64,000 bases of DNA from WHSO01 sp963732875 (GTDB lineage: Bacteria > Pseudomonadota > Alphaproteobacteria > SMXQ01). Where the stretch lies: contig CAVTBD010000002.1 in the NCBI GenBank assembly GCA_963732875.1, positions 496,001 through 560,000 of the forward strand. Direction: 5' to 3'. The notes under the pieces are model-generated. The model did not search any database, was not told where the DNA came from, and saw only the letters and a program-made list of their open reading frames with translations. Positions within the stretch are counted from its first letter, which is position 1, and every line of letters begins with the position of its first letter. Made by a program: the position numbers and the translations under genes. Below, one piece after another: positions 39,472 to 48,143 of the stretch.

Positions 39472-39960
39472 TTACCAGCACCGCCAGTCGGAAGGGGTTT
39501 GACCCTGCGAGTTGCAACCCGCGACGCAGTTCTGATAGAGGGTGCTGCATTTCCCGCCGCTGGTTCCGCAGTCTTTCAATTTCCTGGCACAGCAGGTCAG
39601 GCACTGCGACATGCGATCCTGGGCGAACGCGGTTCGCATCGGCACGGCGGTCGCAACCGCTACCAGCACGAAGCTTTTGGCAAACCCCAGAATGAATTGC
39701 CGCCGAGCCTTTGACGGACCCGGGTCCTTCATCGCTCTCGCGGTAAACGCCGTCAGATGGGAGAGCCAAAGTCCCGTCGCACCTGCCGCAATCAGCGTAG
39801 TGGCGGCAAGGACGAGCGACATCCCGGTCGTCGCCAACGAAGCGACCAGCACGAGGCCCCACGCGGCAAGCATGAAGACGAACGACTGCCGCATGCATCG
39901 GGGACAACACCCGAGACTGGCGCCCAACGCGCCGGCAGCTTTCTTGATGAGCGTTTCCAT
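39472..39960 (-). CDS. CPRCxRQSF membrane protein with Cys-rich tail, paralogue 1
   Basis: A 162-residue protein; the ATG at 39960 is preferred over an upstream GTG because AAAAGGTG lies nine bases before it. It has CCPRCMRQSF near residue 20, two hydrophobic segments, GLWLSHLTAFTARAM, then KARRQFILGFAKSF, which resembles a twin-arginine signal, ending AVPMRTAFAQD. The last 45 residues hold nine cysteines, including CLTCCARKLKDC and CSTLYQNCVAGC. Same layout as the next gene. I infer a membrane-anchored N-part with an exported Cys-rich domain. Function unknown. Confidence 0.8.
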   Translation of the reverse strand: METLIKKAAGALGASLGCCPRCMRQSFVFMLAAWGLVLVASLATTGMSLVLAATTLIAAGATGLWLSHLTAFTARAMKDPGPSKARRQFILGFAKSFVLVAVATAVPMRTAFAQDRMSQCLTCCARKLKDCGTSGGKCSTLYQNCVAGCNSQGQTPSDWRCW

Positions 39961-40295
39961 GGGCAGCACCTTTTCACTGGCTGGTCAGGTTGGTTCGTTC
40001 CGGATTTTCACCCGGCGGTATCCACGACCCCGGGGCCGTATGCGCAGAGGCAACGCCACAAGGTCACATATCAGGTTATGCGTTTTGAAAGAGCCGAAGG
40101 CGACAAGACTGCCGACGCTAGCACGCATCATTCATCATCGGAAACGCGATAAAGCGAACACGCCCGAGCAGGGATTGGGCAACCACCCGCCACCGTCTCG
40201 GCCCCACCAGGTCGGCGCCCAACCCCCGCTTGCCCGGTACCGGGAAGTTGCATACTCTCGCCCGAAGATCATCCGGACATTCGGTGGAACACACC
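39961..40295. other. Divergent intergenic region
   Basis: This 335-base region separates the Cys-rich gene set from two small secreted-protein genes on the other strand. I see no open frame with coding character. It is less GC-rich than the flanking housekeeping DNA and probably holds both promoters; no clear -35/-10 pair stands out. Confidence 0.45.
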
Positions 40296-40834
40296 ATGCA
40301 GAGCCGTAGACGTTGGGGCAGATTGTTTTCGGCGTTGGTGCTCGCGGGTACGTTCCTGCCGGCTTCCGCCGCCATCCAGGATTCCCCGCTTTTGCCCAGG
40401 CGCAGCAGTCCTTTCCCGACGACCATGTCATCGTCGCCGGCGTGCGCGCCGGAAGAGTCGGCCTCGGCATCTCGAGCGCCGAGCTCTATCAGATCCTCGG
40501 GGACCCGAAGCAATCGCGCCGAAGTTCGAACGGAACCGCCGTATATGATTACGACGCTTGGGAGATCGTCACCGACGACAACAAGGTCATCGACATAACC
40601 GTTATGCTGCCTGCTTTCCGGACGGCTTCCGGGCTCAATGTCGGTTCGTCCGACCTCAAGATACAGGCGTCGATGGGTCAACCGGCCTGCCTGTTGGCCT
40701 GGTCCCCGGATGTGAGCAATTACATGCTGATCTATCCGGGGATATTTTTCGACATCCGGGGCGGTGTGGTTCGTGCCATCCGCCTGAGCACCCTCAATCC
40801 GCGGCTGATGCGCAGCGGCAAGGCGCACTGCTAG
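40296..40834 (+). pseudogene. Secreted protein, frame break between signal peptide and mature part
   Basis: The ATG at 40296 opens MQSRRRWGRLFSALVLAGTF, a signal peptide, but the conserved mature part (QQSFPDDHVIVAGVRAGRVG and LGISSAELYQILGDP) is in another frame from about 40385. One base gained or lost between about 40345 and 40385 explains it. The mature part shares its plan with the next gene: a VPGxRxGxxxLGxS start and a final cysteine. No function is known for the family. It may be intact in the organism. Confidence 0.65.
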
Positions 40835-40915
40835 TCCCTGAAGGCCGACTTGCCGCCTGCCGGAACCGCTCCGGCGGCAATATCAGGTTCGAAACCATCC
40901 ACGCCGGAGATTCCC

Positions 40916-41446
40916 ATGGAACGTCGTCTTTTGCCGAACGGTGCACTAGGCATCTTCTTTGCGTTGCTCCTGTGCACGGGAGCACAGGCCGGCACGGTTC
41001 AAGGAACGAACGATCACCTGATCGTGCCCGGCCAACGCATAGGCCCCGTCAGTCTTGGAATGTCGGACCGGGATTTGTTCAAGCTCGGGGTCCCGAACAT
41101 CACCAAGCCGTTGGGAAAATTGATCGCCTATTTCTACGACGACATGAGAGTTTTCGTCGACGGAAGCAGTCACAAGGTCATTTACGTCTCGATGTATCGC
41201 AACGAGTTGTATCACACCGCCGAGGGCATAGGGCTCGGCGCGTCGTTACGGGACGTCGAATCGAAGCTGGGCCCGCCGGAATCCGTGAAAGGCAACCCGT
41301 TTTTCGGAAATGCGCCAATCGGCGTCAAATACCATTCCGGGAACCTGTATTTTTCCTTCTCCGGCGTGAACGCGAGCATGGCCGATCGCCCCAGCGACAG
41401 CGTCCAGAAAATCGAGATCCAAATTCCGGGCGCGAGCATGTTCTGA
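40916..41446 (+). CDS. Secreted protein, paralogue of the preceding gene
   Basis: A 176-residue protein with signal peptide MERRLLPNGALGIFFALLL followed by CTGAQA. The mature part starts NDHLIVPGQRIGPVSLGMSDRDLFKLGVPN, a repeated-looking motif also present near GIGLGASLRDVESKLGPPES, so the protein probably contains two copies of one small alpha/beta unit. That motif occurs in many periplasmic proteins of unknown function. The cysteine at residue 20 could also make it a lipoprotein, but the lipobox LLLC is imperfect. Confidence 0.75.
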   Translation: MERRLLPNGALGIFFALLLCTGAQAGTVQGTNDHLIVPGQRIGPVSLGMSDRDLFKLGVPNITKPLGKLIAYFYDDMRVFVDGSSHKVIYVSMYRNELYHTAEGIGLGASLRDVESKLGPPESVKGNPFFGNAPIGVKYHSGNLYFSFSGVNASMADRPSDSVQKIEIQIPGASMF

Positions 41447-41491
41447 CTCCGGTCGGCGCGTTGTTGCCGTGCCGGGCGGTCCCATCGAAAT

Positions 41492-41527
41492 AAAAAGGGC
41501 GGGCACCCACGGGTCCCCGCCCCTTTT
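41492..41527. terminator. Bidirectional terminator between convergent genes
   Basis: TAAAAAGGGCGGG and CCCCGCCCCTTTT face each other with an inner ACCCACGGGT. Both strands end in a run of T, so it can stop the secreted-protein transcript and the convergent ilvD transcript, whose stop is 16 bases away. Confidence 0.75.
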
Positions 41528-41542
41528 CTGTCCTATGCGCGG

Positions 41543-43285
41543 CTAGATGTCGGCGTAGACGTGGCTTTCCGCCGCCGCGCCGGGATGCGTCACCGCGCCC
41601 TTGCTGGCGGGGCCGACGAGCTGGGCGTATTTCCACAGCGCGCCCGAGCGGTAGTTGTTCTGGCGCGGCTTCCACGCCTTGCGCCGGGACTCGAGCTCGG
41701 CGGCCGACAGCTTCACGTCGAGGCGCCCATTGGTGGCGTCGATCTCGATCACGTCGCCGTCCTTGAGCAGCGCGATGGGACCGCCCACCGCCGCCTCGGG
41801 CCCGACGTGGCCGATGCAGAAGCCGCGCGTGCCGCCCGAGAAGCGTCCGTCGGTGATCAGCGCGACCTTGTCGCCCATGCCGCGGCCGTAGAGCGCCGCG
41901 GTGGTGGACAGCATCTCGCGCATGCCGGGGCCGCCCTTGGGCCCTTCGTAGCGGATCACGATCACGTCGCCGTCGTTGATGGCGCCGGTCACGACCGCGT
42001 TGAAGGCATCATCCTCGCAGTCGAAGCAGCGCGCGGTGCCGGTGAAAGTGAGCGATCCCTTCATGCCCGCCACCTTGACGATGGCGCCGTCGGGCGCGAG
42101 CGAGCCCTTGAGGCCGACCACGCCGCCGGTCGGCGTGATCGGGCTGGTGGCCGGGCGCACCACGTCCTGGTCCTTGGGGAACACCACGTCCTTGTGGTTC
42201 TCGGCCAGCGTCTTGCCGGTCACGGTCAGGCACGAGCCGTCGAGGATGCCGGCGTCGAGCAGCGTCTTGATGACGACCGGCACGCCGCCCACCTCGAACA
42301 GGTCCTTGGCGACGTATTTTCCGCCCGGCTTCAGGTCGGCGATGTAGGGCGTGCTCTTGAAGATGCGGCACACGTCGTCGAGGTCGAATTCGATGCCCGC
42401 CTCGTGGGCGATGGCCGGCAGGTGCAGCCCCGCATTGGTCGAGCCGCCGGTCGCCGCGACCACCTTGGCCGCGTTCTCGAGCGCGGCGCGGGTCACGATG
42501 TCGCGCGGGCGCAGGCCGATCTCCAGGAGATTCATCACCGCGCGGCCCGAAGCCTCGGCATAGGCGTCGCGGCTCTCGTAGGGCGCGGGCGCACCGGCCG
42601 AGCCCGGCAGCGCGAGGCCGATGGCTTCCGACACGCAGGCCATGGTGTTGGCGGTGAACTGGCCGCCGCACGATCCCGCCGACGGACAGGCGACGCATTC
42701 GAGCTCGTGCAGGTCCTCGTCGGACATGTTGCCGGCGGCGTGCTGGCCGACGCCCTCGAACACGTCCACCACGGTCACGTCCCGGCCCTTGAACCGGCCC
42801 GGCAGGATGGTGCCGCCGTACATGAACACGCTCGGCACGTTGAGGCGCAGCATCACCATCATCATGCCCGGCAGCGACTTGTCGCAGCCGGCGAGGCCGA
42901 CCATGGCGTCGTAGCAGTGGCCGCGCATGGTGAGCTCGACCGAATCGGCGATCACGTCGCGCGACACCAGCGACGACTTCATGCCCTCGTGGCCCATGGC
43001 GATGCCGTCGGTCACGGTAATGGTGGTGAACTCGCGCGGCGTGCCGCCGGTCTCGTTGACGCCCTTCTTGACCGCCTGGGCCTGGCGCGACAGCGAGATG
43101 TTGCAGGGCGCGGCCTCGTTCCAGCAGGTCGCGACGCCGATGAAGGGCTGGTGGATCTGCGCCTCGGTCAGCCCCATGGCGTAGTAGTAGGAACGGTGCG
43201 GCGCGTGCTCCGGCCCCTCGGTGGTGTGGCGGGAAGGCAGCTTCGCCTTGTCGAAATGGCGCTTCTTGCCGGCGTCGTCGGGCAT
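41543..43285 (-). CDS. ilvD: Dihydroxy-acid dehydratase
   Basis: A 580-residue Fe-S dehydratase of the isoleucine/valine pathway, converting dihydroxy acids to 2-oxo acids in the cytosol. The cysteines expected to hold the cluster are in GVATCWNEAAPC, LAGCDKSLPGMM and VACPSAGSCGGQF. The C-terminal HVGPEAAVGGPIALLKDGD block is typical. Start and length agree with the family. It stands alone: no other branched-chain amino-acid genes are near. Confidence 0.96.
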   Translation of the reverse strand: MPDDAGKKRHFDKAKLPSRHTTEGPEHAPHRSYYYAMGLTEAQIHQPFIGVATCWNEAAPCNISLSRQAQAVKKGVNETGGTPREFTTITVTDGIAMGHEGMKSSLVSRDVIADSVELTMRGHCYDAMVGLAGCDKSLPGMMMVMLRLNVPSVFMYGGTILPGRFKGRDVTVVDVFEGVGQHAAGNMSDEDLHELECVACPSAGSCGGQFTANTMACVSEAIGLALPGSAGAPAPYESRDAYAEASGRAVMNLLEIGLRPRDIVTRAALENAAKVVAATGGSTNAGLHLPAIAHEAGIEFDLDDVCRIFKSTPYIADLKPGGKYVAKDLFEVGGVPVVIKTLLDAGILDGSCLTVTGKTLAENHKDVVFPKDQDVVRPATSPITPTGGVVGLKGSLAPDGAIVKVAGMKGSLTFTGTARCFDCEDDAFNAVVTGAINDGDVIVIRYEGPKGGPGMREMLSTTAALYGRGMGDKVALITDGRFSGGTRGFCIGHVGPEAAVGGPIALLKDGDVIEIDATNGRLDVKLSAAELESRRKAWKPRQNNYRSGALWKYAQLVGPASKGAVTHPGAAAESHVYADI

Positions 43286-43433
43286 CGGTTCGTCCTCTGG
43301 GTATATGCGATTTTGGCGGGAGCATAGCCCCGGCGGGGAGCCAAGGCAAAGGGCTGGTTTCCGAGCTGTTGCAGGTGGACCGATGAGGGACGTTTCGCCA
43401 CACTACCCTCTCCGCCAGCGGGGCGGAGAGGGA

Positions 43434-43469
43434 ATAAAAGAAAGGGGCCGCGGCGGCGCGCGGCCCCTT
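43434..43469 (-). terminator. Rho-independent terminator of the molybdoenzyme operon
   Basis: On the minus strand, GGGGCCGCG and CGCGGCCCC (plus positions 43459-43467 and 43444-43452) form a nine-base stem, followed by TTTCTTTTATT. It lies about 22 bases after the end of the large subunit gene. Confidence 0.85.
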
Positions 43470-43490
43470 CCCCATCCGGGTCGCGGGAGG

Positions 43491-45668
43491 TTACGCCTTC
43501 AGCGCCGCGAGCACGCGCTCCTCGGTGAACGGCATGTGGGTGAGCCGCTTGCCGGTGAGCCGGTAGAACGCGTGGGCGATGGCGGCGGGCATCGGCGGGT
43601 TGCCGAGCTCGCCGAGGCCGGTGGGCTTGCCCTTCGTGGGCTCGACGAAGTCGACATGCAGCTCCTCGGGCGCGTCCTTCATGCGCATCACGAAGTAGTC
43701 GTTGAAGTTCGACTGCTCGACGATGCCGCCCTTCACGGTGACGCGCTCGAACAGCACGCTCGAGAGCCCGTACATGATGCCGCTCTCGATGTTGGCGCGC
43801 GCCGCTTCCGGCTGCACCACGGTGCCGCCGTCGGCCGCGAGCCATACCTTGTGGACGCGGATCTTGCCGGTCGAACGATCCAGCGAGATTTCCACCACCG
43901 CGGCGCCGAGGGAGCCCGAGCGCTCGGTGATCGAGATGCCGACCGCGCGGCCCTCTGGCCGCTTGGCGTGCCAGTCGGACATCTCGGCGACCTTCTCGAA
44001 CACGGCGCGGCCCTTCTTGTCGATCGCCATGTTCCTGATGCGGAACTCGATCGGGTCCATGCCCGCCGCCTCCGCCATGCGGTTGACCGCATCCTCGATG
44101 GCGAACACGTTGAAGACATGGGCGACCGCGCGCCAGTGCTTGAGGCGGATGCCGTGGGACGTGCCCTTGAGCGCCTGGTACTGGTTGGGCACGCCGTAGT
44201 ACTTGATCTTCATGCCGCCGGTGATCAGGCTCTTGCCGTCGCCGACGATCTCGTGCTTCCAGCCCGCGACCTTGCCCGACGAATCGAGCGCGGCCTCGAT
44301 CACCTGCAGGTTCTGCGGGCGGAACATGCCGTAGCCGACGTCCTCCTCGCGGGTCCACAGCATCTTGACCGGCCTGTTCGCGGCGCGCGCCACCAGCGCG
44401 GCCTCGACCGCGTAGTCGCCGAGCGAGCGCCGCCCGAAGGCGCCGCCCATGTAGCGCTGGTGCATGGTGACCTGATCGAGCTTGAAGCCGAGCGCGTCGG
44501 CCACCATCTCGCGCGTCCGGTCAGGCGACTGGGAGCCGTCCCACACCTCGACGTGGTCGCCCGCCGCGTTGAAGCGCGCGGTAGCGTTCAAGGGCTCCAT
44601 CTGGGCGTGGTAGCCGTAGTCGGCGCGGTACTCGGCCTTGAACGTTTTGGCCGCGCCGGCAAAGGCCGACTTTACGTCGCCCTTGGCGGCGATCTTCTTC
44701 GACTTCACCTTGGGATCGGCCACCACCTTGGGATAGGCGTTCTCGAGCGTCGGCACCGAATCGTAGCCCGCCGCCTTGGGCGTGGTCCACTTGACCTCGA
44801 GCGCCGTGCGCGCACGCATCACGTCGACGAAGTTGTCGGCGATCACGGCGACACCGGTGGGCAGCTTGGCGGTTGCAATCACGCCCTTCATGCCCTTGAT
44901 CTTGTCCGCGTTCCAGCTCTCGGGCTTGCCGTTCTGGACCGGCGAATGCACCACCGAGGCGTAGACCATGCCCGGCAGTTGCACGTCGATGGCGAACCCG
45001 GCGGTGCCGTCGACCTTGGCCGGGATGTCGCGGCGCGGCTGCGACTTGCCGATCAGCCGGTAGCTCTTCGGGTCCTTGAGATCGGCCTTGGTGATCCGCG
45101 GCATCTTGGCCGGCGGCGCGGCGAAGGCCGCGATCTCGCCGTAGGTGAAGCGCTTGCCGGAGGCCGCGTGAACCACGGCGCTGGGCTCGGTCGTGAGCTC
45201 GGACGCCGGCACCTTCCACTTCGCGGCGGCGGCCTCGATCAGCACCTTGCGCACCTGGGCGCCGGCGACGCGCATGTCGTTGAAGTACATCTGCACGGCG
45301 CGCGAGCCCACGATCGCCATCGAGCGGTTGCCGCGCACGTGGTAGCCGTACACGTCGACGTCGGCGGGCGCCCATTCGAGCTTCACCTTGCCCCAGTCGG
45401 CGTCCATTTCCTCGGCCAGCGCGATCGGCACGCCGGTCATGGAGCCCTGCCCCATCTCGGCGCCGGGCGTGAGGATGGTGATGGTGTCGTCGGGCGCGAT
45501 GGAGACCCAGGCGGAAATCTTCTTCGCGGTGCTCATGTCGGCGGCGAAGGCGGGCGCGATCAGGCGCGCGCGCGATCCCGTCACGGCGACGGCGAAGGTG
45601 AGGCCGCCCGCTCCGGCGAGGAAGCTGCGGCGGGAAAGATCGGGTCCGATCCTGCGAATGGCGGTCAT
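43491..45668 (-). CDS. Molybdopterin-binding subunit, isoquinoline 1-oxidoreductase beta type
   Basis: A 725-residue large subunit of the xanthine dehydrogenase superfamily. The N-terminus has the twin-arginine signal DLSRRSFLAGAGG, so the enzyme is exported folded by the TatABC system. The segments PGAEMGQGSMTG, QRYMGGAFGRRS and GMDPIEFRIRNM are typical of IorB-like proteins, which hydroxylate N-heterocycles or oxidise aldehydes with water as oxygen source. It overlaps no gene but follows the small subunit by three bases. No cytochrome or FAD subunit is present. Substrate unknown. Confidence 0.93.
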   Translation of the reverse strand: MTAIRRIGPDLSRRSFLAGAGGLTFAVAVTGSRARLIAPAFAADMSTAKKISAWVSIAPDDTITILTPGAEMGQGSMTGVPIALAEEMDADWGKVKLEWAPADVDVYGYHVRGNRSMAIVGSRAVQMYFNDMRVAGAQVRKVLIEAAAAKWKVPASELTTEPSAVVHAASGKRFTYGEIAAFAAPPAKMPRITKADLKDPKSYRLIGKSQPRRDIPAKVDGTAGFAIDVQLPGMVYASVVHSPVQNGKPESWNADKIKGMKGVIATAKLPTGVAVIADNFVDVMRARTALEVKWTTPKAAGYDSVPTLENAYPKVVADPKVKSKKIAAKGDVKSAFAGAAKTFKAEYRADYGYHAQMEPLNATARFNAAGDHVEVWDGSQSPDRTREMVADALGFKLDQVTMHQRYMGGAFGRRSLGDYAVEAALVARAANRPVKMLWTREEDVGYGMFRPQNLQVIEAALDSSGKVAGWKHEIVGDGKSLITGGMKIKYYGVPNQYQALKGTSHGIRLKHWRAVAHVFNVFAIEDAVNRMAEAAGMDPIEFRIRNMAIDKKGRAVFEKVAEMSDWHAKRPEGRAVGISITERSGSLGAAVVEISLDRSTGKIRVHKVWLAADGGTVVQPEAARANIESGIMYGLSSVLFERVTVKGGIVEQSNFNDYFVMRMKDAPEELHVDFVEPTKGKPTGLGELGNPPMPAAIAHAFYRLTGKRLTHMPFTEERVLAALKA

Positions 45669-45671
45669 GGC

Positions 45672-46124
45672 TTAGCCCTCCCTCGATGCGCGCTGGATCG
45701 CGGAGATGATCCTGGTGTAGGTGCCGCAGCGGCAGATGTTGCCGTTCATGTGGGCGACGATCTGGTCGCGGCTCGGTTTCGGGTTGGCGGCCAGCAGCTC
45801 GGCCGCCTTCATGATCTGTCCCGACTGGCAGTAGCCGCATTGCGGCACCTGCTCGGCGACCCAGGCCGCCTGCAGCGGATGCGCCGCCTTGGGCGCGAGC
45901 CCTTCGATGGTGACAACGCTGGCGCCCTCGACCATGCTGGCCTCGGTCTGGCACGACTTCACCGCCTTGCCGTTGAGGTGCACGGTGCAGGCGCCGCACA
46001 GGCCGGCGCCGCAGCCGTACTTGGTGCCGGTCAGCTTGACCTGTTCGCGGATGATCCAGAGAAGCGGCGTGTTCTCGTCGGCCTCGACCGAGACCGGCTT
46101 GCCGTTGAGGGTGAATGCGACCAT
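45672..46124 (-). CDS. 2Fe-2S subunit, isoquinoline 1-oxidoreductase alpha type
   Basis: A 150-residue protein with both clusters of the family: the plant-ferredoxin type in YGCGAGLCGACTVHLNG and the second in PQCGYCQSGQ with NICRCGTY. It passes electrons from the molybdenum site of the partner encoded immediately downstream. It lacks its own signal, so it should be co-exported with the Tat-signal partner. Length is typical. Confidence 0.95.
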   Translation of the reverse strand: MVAFTLNGKPVSVEADENTPLLWIIREQVKLTGTKYGCGAGLCGACTVHLNGKAVKSCQTEASMVEGASVVTIEGLAPKAAHPLQAAWVAEQVPQCGYCQSGQIMKAAELLAANPKPSRDQIVAHMNGNICRCGTYTRIISAIQRASREG

Positions 46125-46522
46125 TGGGTGCCCCCGTATCGGTTGTCTGCGGACGGGCGCGTCCGCGCGCTGCCAGGGCGGACCGGAGGGCCGTTGCGGG
46201 GGCGCGGCAGATGCCGCAATACGGGAACCCGTCGGTTCCCGTGGACAGTTACTGCCTCCCGGAACGTGCCGGACCCGGTTTCCCCGAGGTATTGGTATTA
46301 TGGTACGACGCTACTCCCGGCCTCCGCCGCCTGTCACGCGGATTCGCCGGTTCACACAGCCTGTTCACGGAGATGTGCACCTCGGCATAAAGTGCCATGC
46401 GGACGCTTCCTGACCGGTCCGGTGAACGCGGCCGAAAACAAATATCCCTACCGCTGGTTTTGGAGCGCCTGTTAAACTCACGTCGCCCCCGTGAGGGGCG
46501 CGTCTGCATCGGGGGGAAATGC
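46125..46522 (+). other. Intergenic region before the inverse autotransporter
   Basis: No coding region is supported in these 400 bases. A hairpin CGCCCC/GGGGCG lies at 46485-46500, and the ribosome site GGGGGGAA at 46511-46518 precedes the next gene's GTG. Two promoters, one for each divergent unit, should be here, but no strong pair of boxes is evident. Confidence 0.45.
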
Positions 46523-48130
46523 GTGACGGTTCGCCGCCTGCGTGGAGTTTCGGGCTTTCTGACGGCACTGATACTGGCCTGCGGCGTGCCGTCTGCCCGT
46601 GGCGCGGACGCCCCCACTTCCCCGCCCAAGTGGGGCGCGCATATCGACCTCGAAGCCAAGCCCGGCACCAAGCGGTCCCTTGGCGAAGGCGATCTGTTCC
46701 TGCCCCTGACGCAGACATCGGACACGCTGCTGTTCGGCGACCTGCGCCTGCGCTTCGACGACCAGGACAGCCGCGAAGGCAACTTCGGCATCGGCGTCCG
46801 CCACATGCTGCCGTCCGGCTGGAACCTCGGCGGCTACGGCTACTTCGACCACCGCCTCAGCCCCTACGACCACTACTTCAACCAAGTCACCCTCGGCGCC
46901 GAGGCGCTCGGCACCGACTACGACTTCCGCGCCAACGCCTACCTGCCGGTGGGCACCACCACGCGCGACACCGACAGTCTGTCGACGGCCACCATCTCCG
47001 GCACCTCGGTGGTGGTGCGCGGCGGCGAGGAGCGCGCGCTGCGCGGCTTCGACATGGAGGCCGGCTGGCGCCTGCCCCTGTTCGCGCTCGATTCGGGACG
47101 CAGCCTGCGTGCCTATGCCGGCGGCTACCGCTTCACCGCCGATGGCGTGGATACCGTCCAGGGCCCGCGCGCGCGCGTCGAGTTCACCATGGACCGGGTG
47201 CCGTCCCTGTGGCCGGGCTCGCGCTTCACCCTTGGCGCCGAGCTCCAGCACGACGACCCGCGCGGCACCCAGGCGTTCCTGATGGCGCGCCTGCGAATCC
47301 CGCTCCAGGTGTTCGGGACCGGCGACGAGGACCGCCTCACCGCCCAGGAGCGGCGCATGACCGACACCGTCGTGCGCGACGTCGACATCGTGACGCAGGC
47401 GGGCGCCTTCGGCGCGGCCGAGACCGCCACCGAGACCGCCGACGGGACGGCGTTCACCGTACTGAATAGCGGCTCGACCACGAACCTGTCCGCCGCCGTG
47501 TCCGCGCTCGCAAACAATTCCACTGCCCTTCTTTCAGGCACTTTCAGCACTGCCTCGACCGTCGATCTCAGCGGCAACAAGAGCCTGCTGGCTGGCTCGG
47601 TAACCGTGCGCAGCCCGTCGGGCCGTACCGCTGTGTTGAGCAGTCCCGCCACAATCTCGTCCACGGTCGCGGGCGGCAATACGATCCAGGCTCCCGGCAA
47701 CAACGACATCTCCGGTCTAACCATCAACGTGACGGAGACCGGCAACTTCGGCCGCGCCATCGCGCTGAACTCCACCGGCGGCAACTACAACATCCTCAAC
47801 AACACGATTACCATGACCCAGTCGGGCGCGAACGGTCTCGTCGGCGTCTCGACGGATCGGAACACGAATGTCGTGATCAGAGGTAATAGCTTCACGCTGA
47901 CGGGCGGCACGACCAATACGGCCTTGGGCCTCGCCACCGTCGGTACGACAACCGTGACCGTCTCCGGAAATACGCTGAACGTCTCCGGCGCCACGACCAA
48001 TATCGCCGCGAATGTCGGCAGCACGACGATCAATGCCGGGTCGACCGGCAACGTGCTCATCGCCGGCAGTTGCACGGGCACGCCAACCAGCGGCTCCATC
48101 GGCTTCACCAACGGCACGACCTGTCCGTAG
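46523..48130 (+). CDS. Inverse autotransporter with beta-helix passenger
   Basis: A 535-residue protein starting at GTG, chosen because GGGGGGAA lies five bases upstream and the frame then opens with a signal peptide (VTVRRLRGVSGFLTALILA). Residues about 38-263 match the inverse-autotransporter/intimin-type beta domain: WGAHIDLEAKPG, GDLRLRFDDQDSREGNFGIG, GWNLGGYGYFDH and FNQVTLGAEALGTDYDFRAN. After a linker, residues about 310-535 are threonine, serine and asparagine rich with repeated ILNNTITMT, VIRGNSFTLT and VSGNTLNVSG turns, a right-handed beta-helix. The barrel anchors in the outer membrane and exposes the C-terminal passenger. Adhesin role inferred. Confidence 0.82.
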   Translation: MTVRRLRGVSGFLTALILACGVPSARGADAPTSPPKWGAHIDLEAKPGTKRSLGEGDLFLPLTQTSDTLLFGDLRLRFDDQDSREGNFGIGVRHMLPSGWNLGGYGYFDHRLSPYDHYFNQVTLGAEALGTDYDFRANAYLPVGTTTRDTDSLSTATISGTSVVVRGGEERALRGFDMEAGWRLPLFALDSGRSLRAYAGGYRFTADGVDTVQGPRARVEFTMDRVPSLWPGSRFTLGAELQHDDPRGTQAFLMARLRIPLQVFGTGDEDRLTAQERRMTDTVVRDVDIVTQAGAFGAAETATETADGTAFTVLNSGSTTNLSAAVSALANNSTALLSGTFSTASTVDLSGNKSLLAGSVTVRSPSGRTAVLSSPATISSTVAGGNTIQAPGNNDISGLTINVTETGNFGRAIALNSTGGNYNILNNTITMTQSGANGLVGVSTDRNTNVVIRGNSFTLTGGTTNTALGLATVGTTTVTVSGNTLNVSGATTNIAANVGSTTINAGSTGNVLIAGSCTGTPTSGSIGFTNGTTCP

Positions 48131-48143
48131 AAGCTGTCCCGGG

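Noticed and set aside
39961..40834. Minus-strand frame of over 200 codons at 40118-40828
   Set aside because: It is antisense to a gene whose mature protein has a conserved family motif, and it has no signal or domain.
43286..43490. Branched-chain amino-acid leader peptide or riboswitch near ilvD
   Set aside because: The region upstream of the ilvD start shows no Ile/Val/Leu-rich short frame; the only strong hairpin belongs to the end of the molybdoenzyme gene.
43221..46475. Open frame of over 1000 codons on the plus strand
   Set aside because: Exactly antisense to the molybdoenzyme subunits, with His/Arg/Asp-rich low-complexity translation typical of shadow frames.
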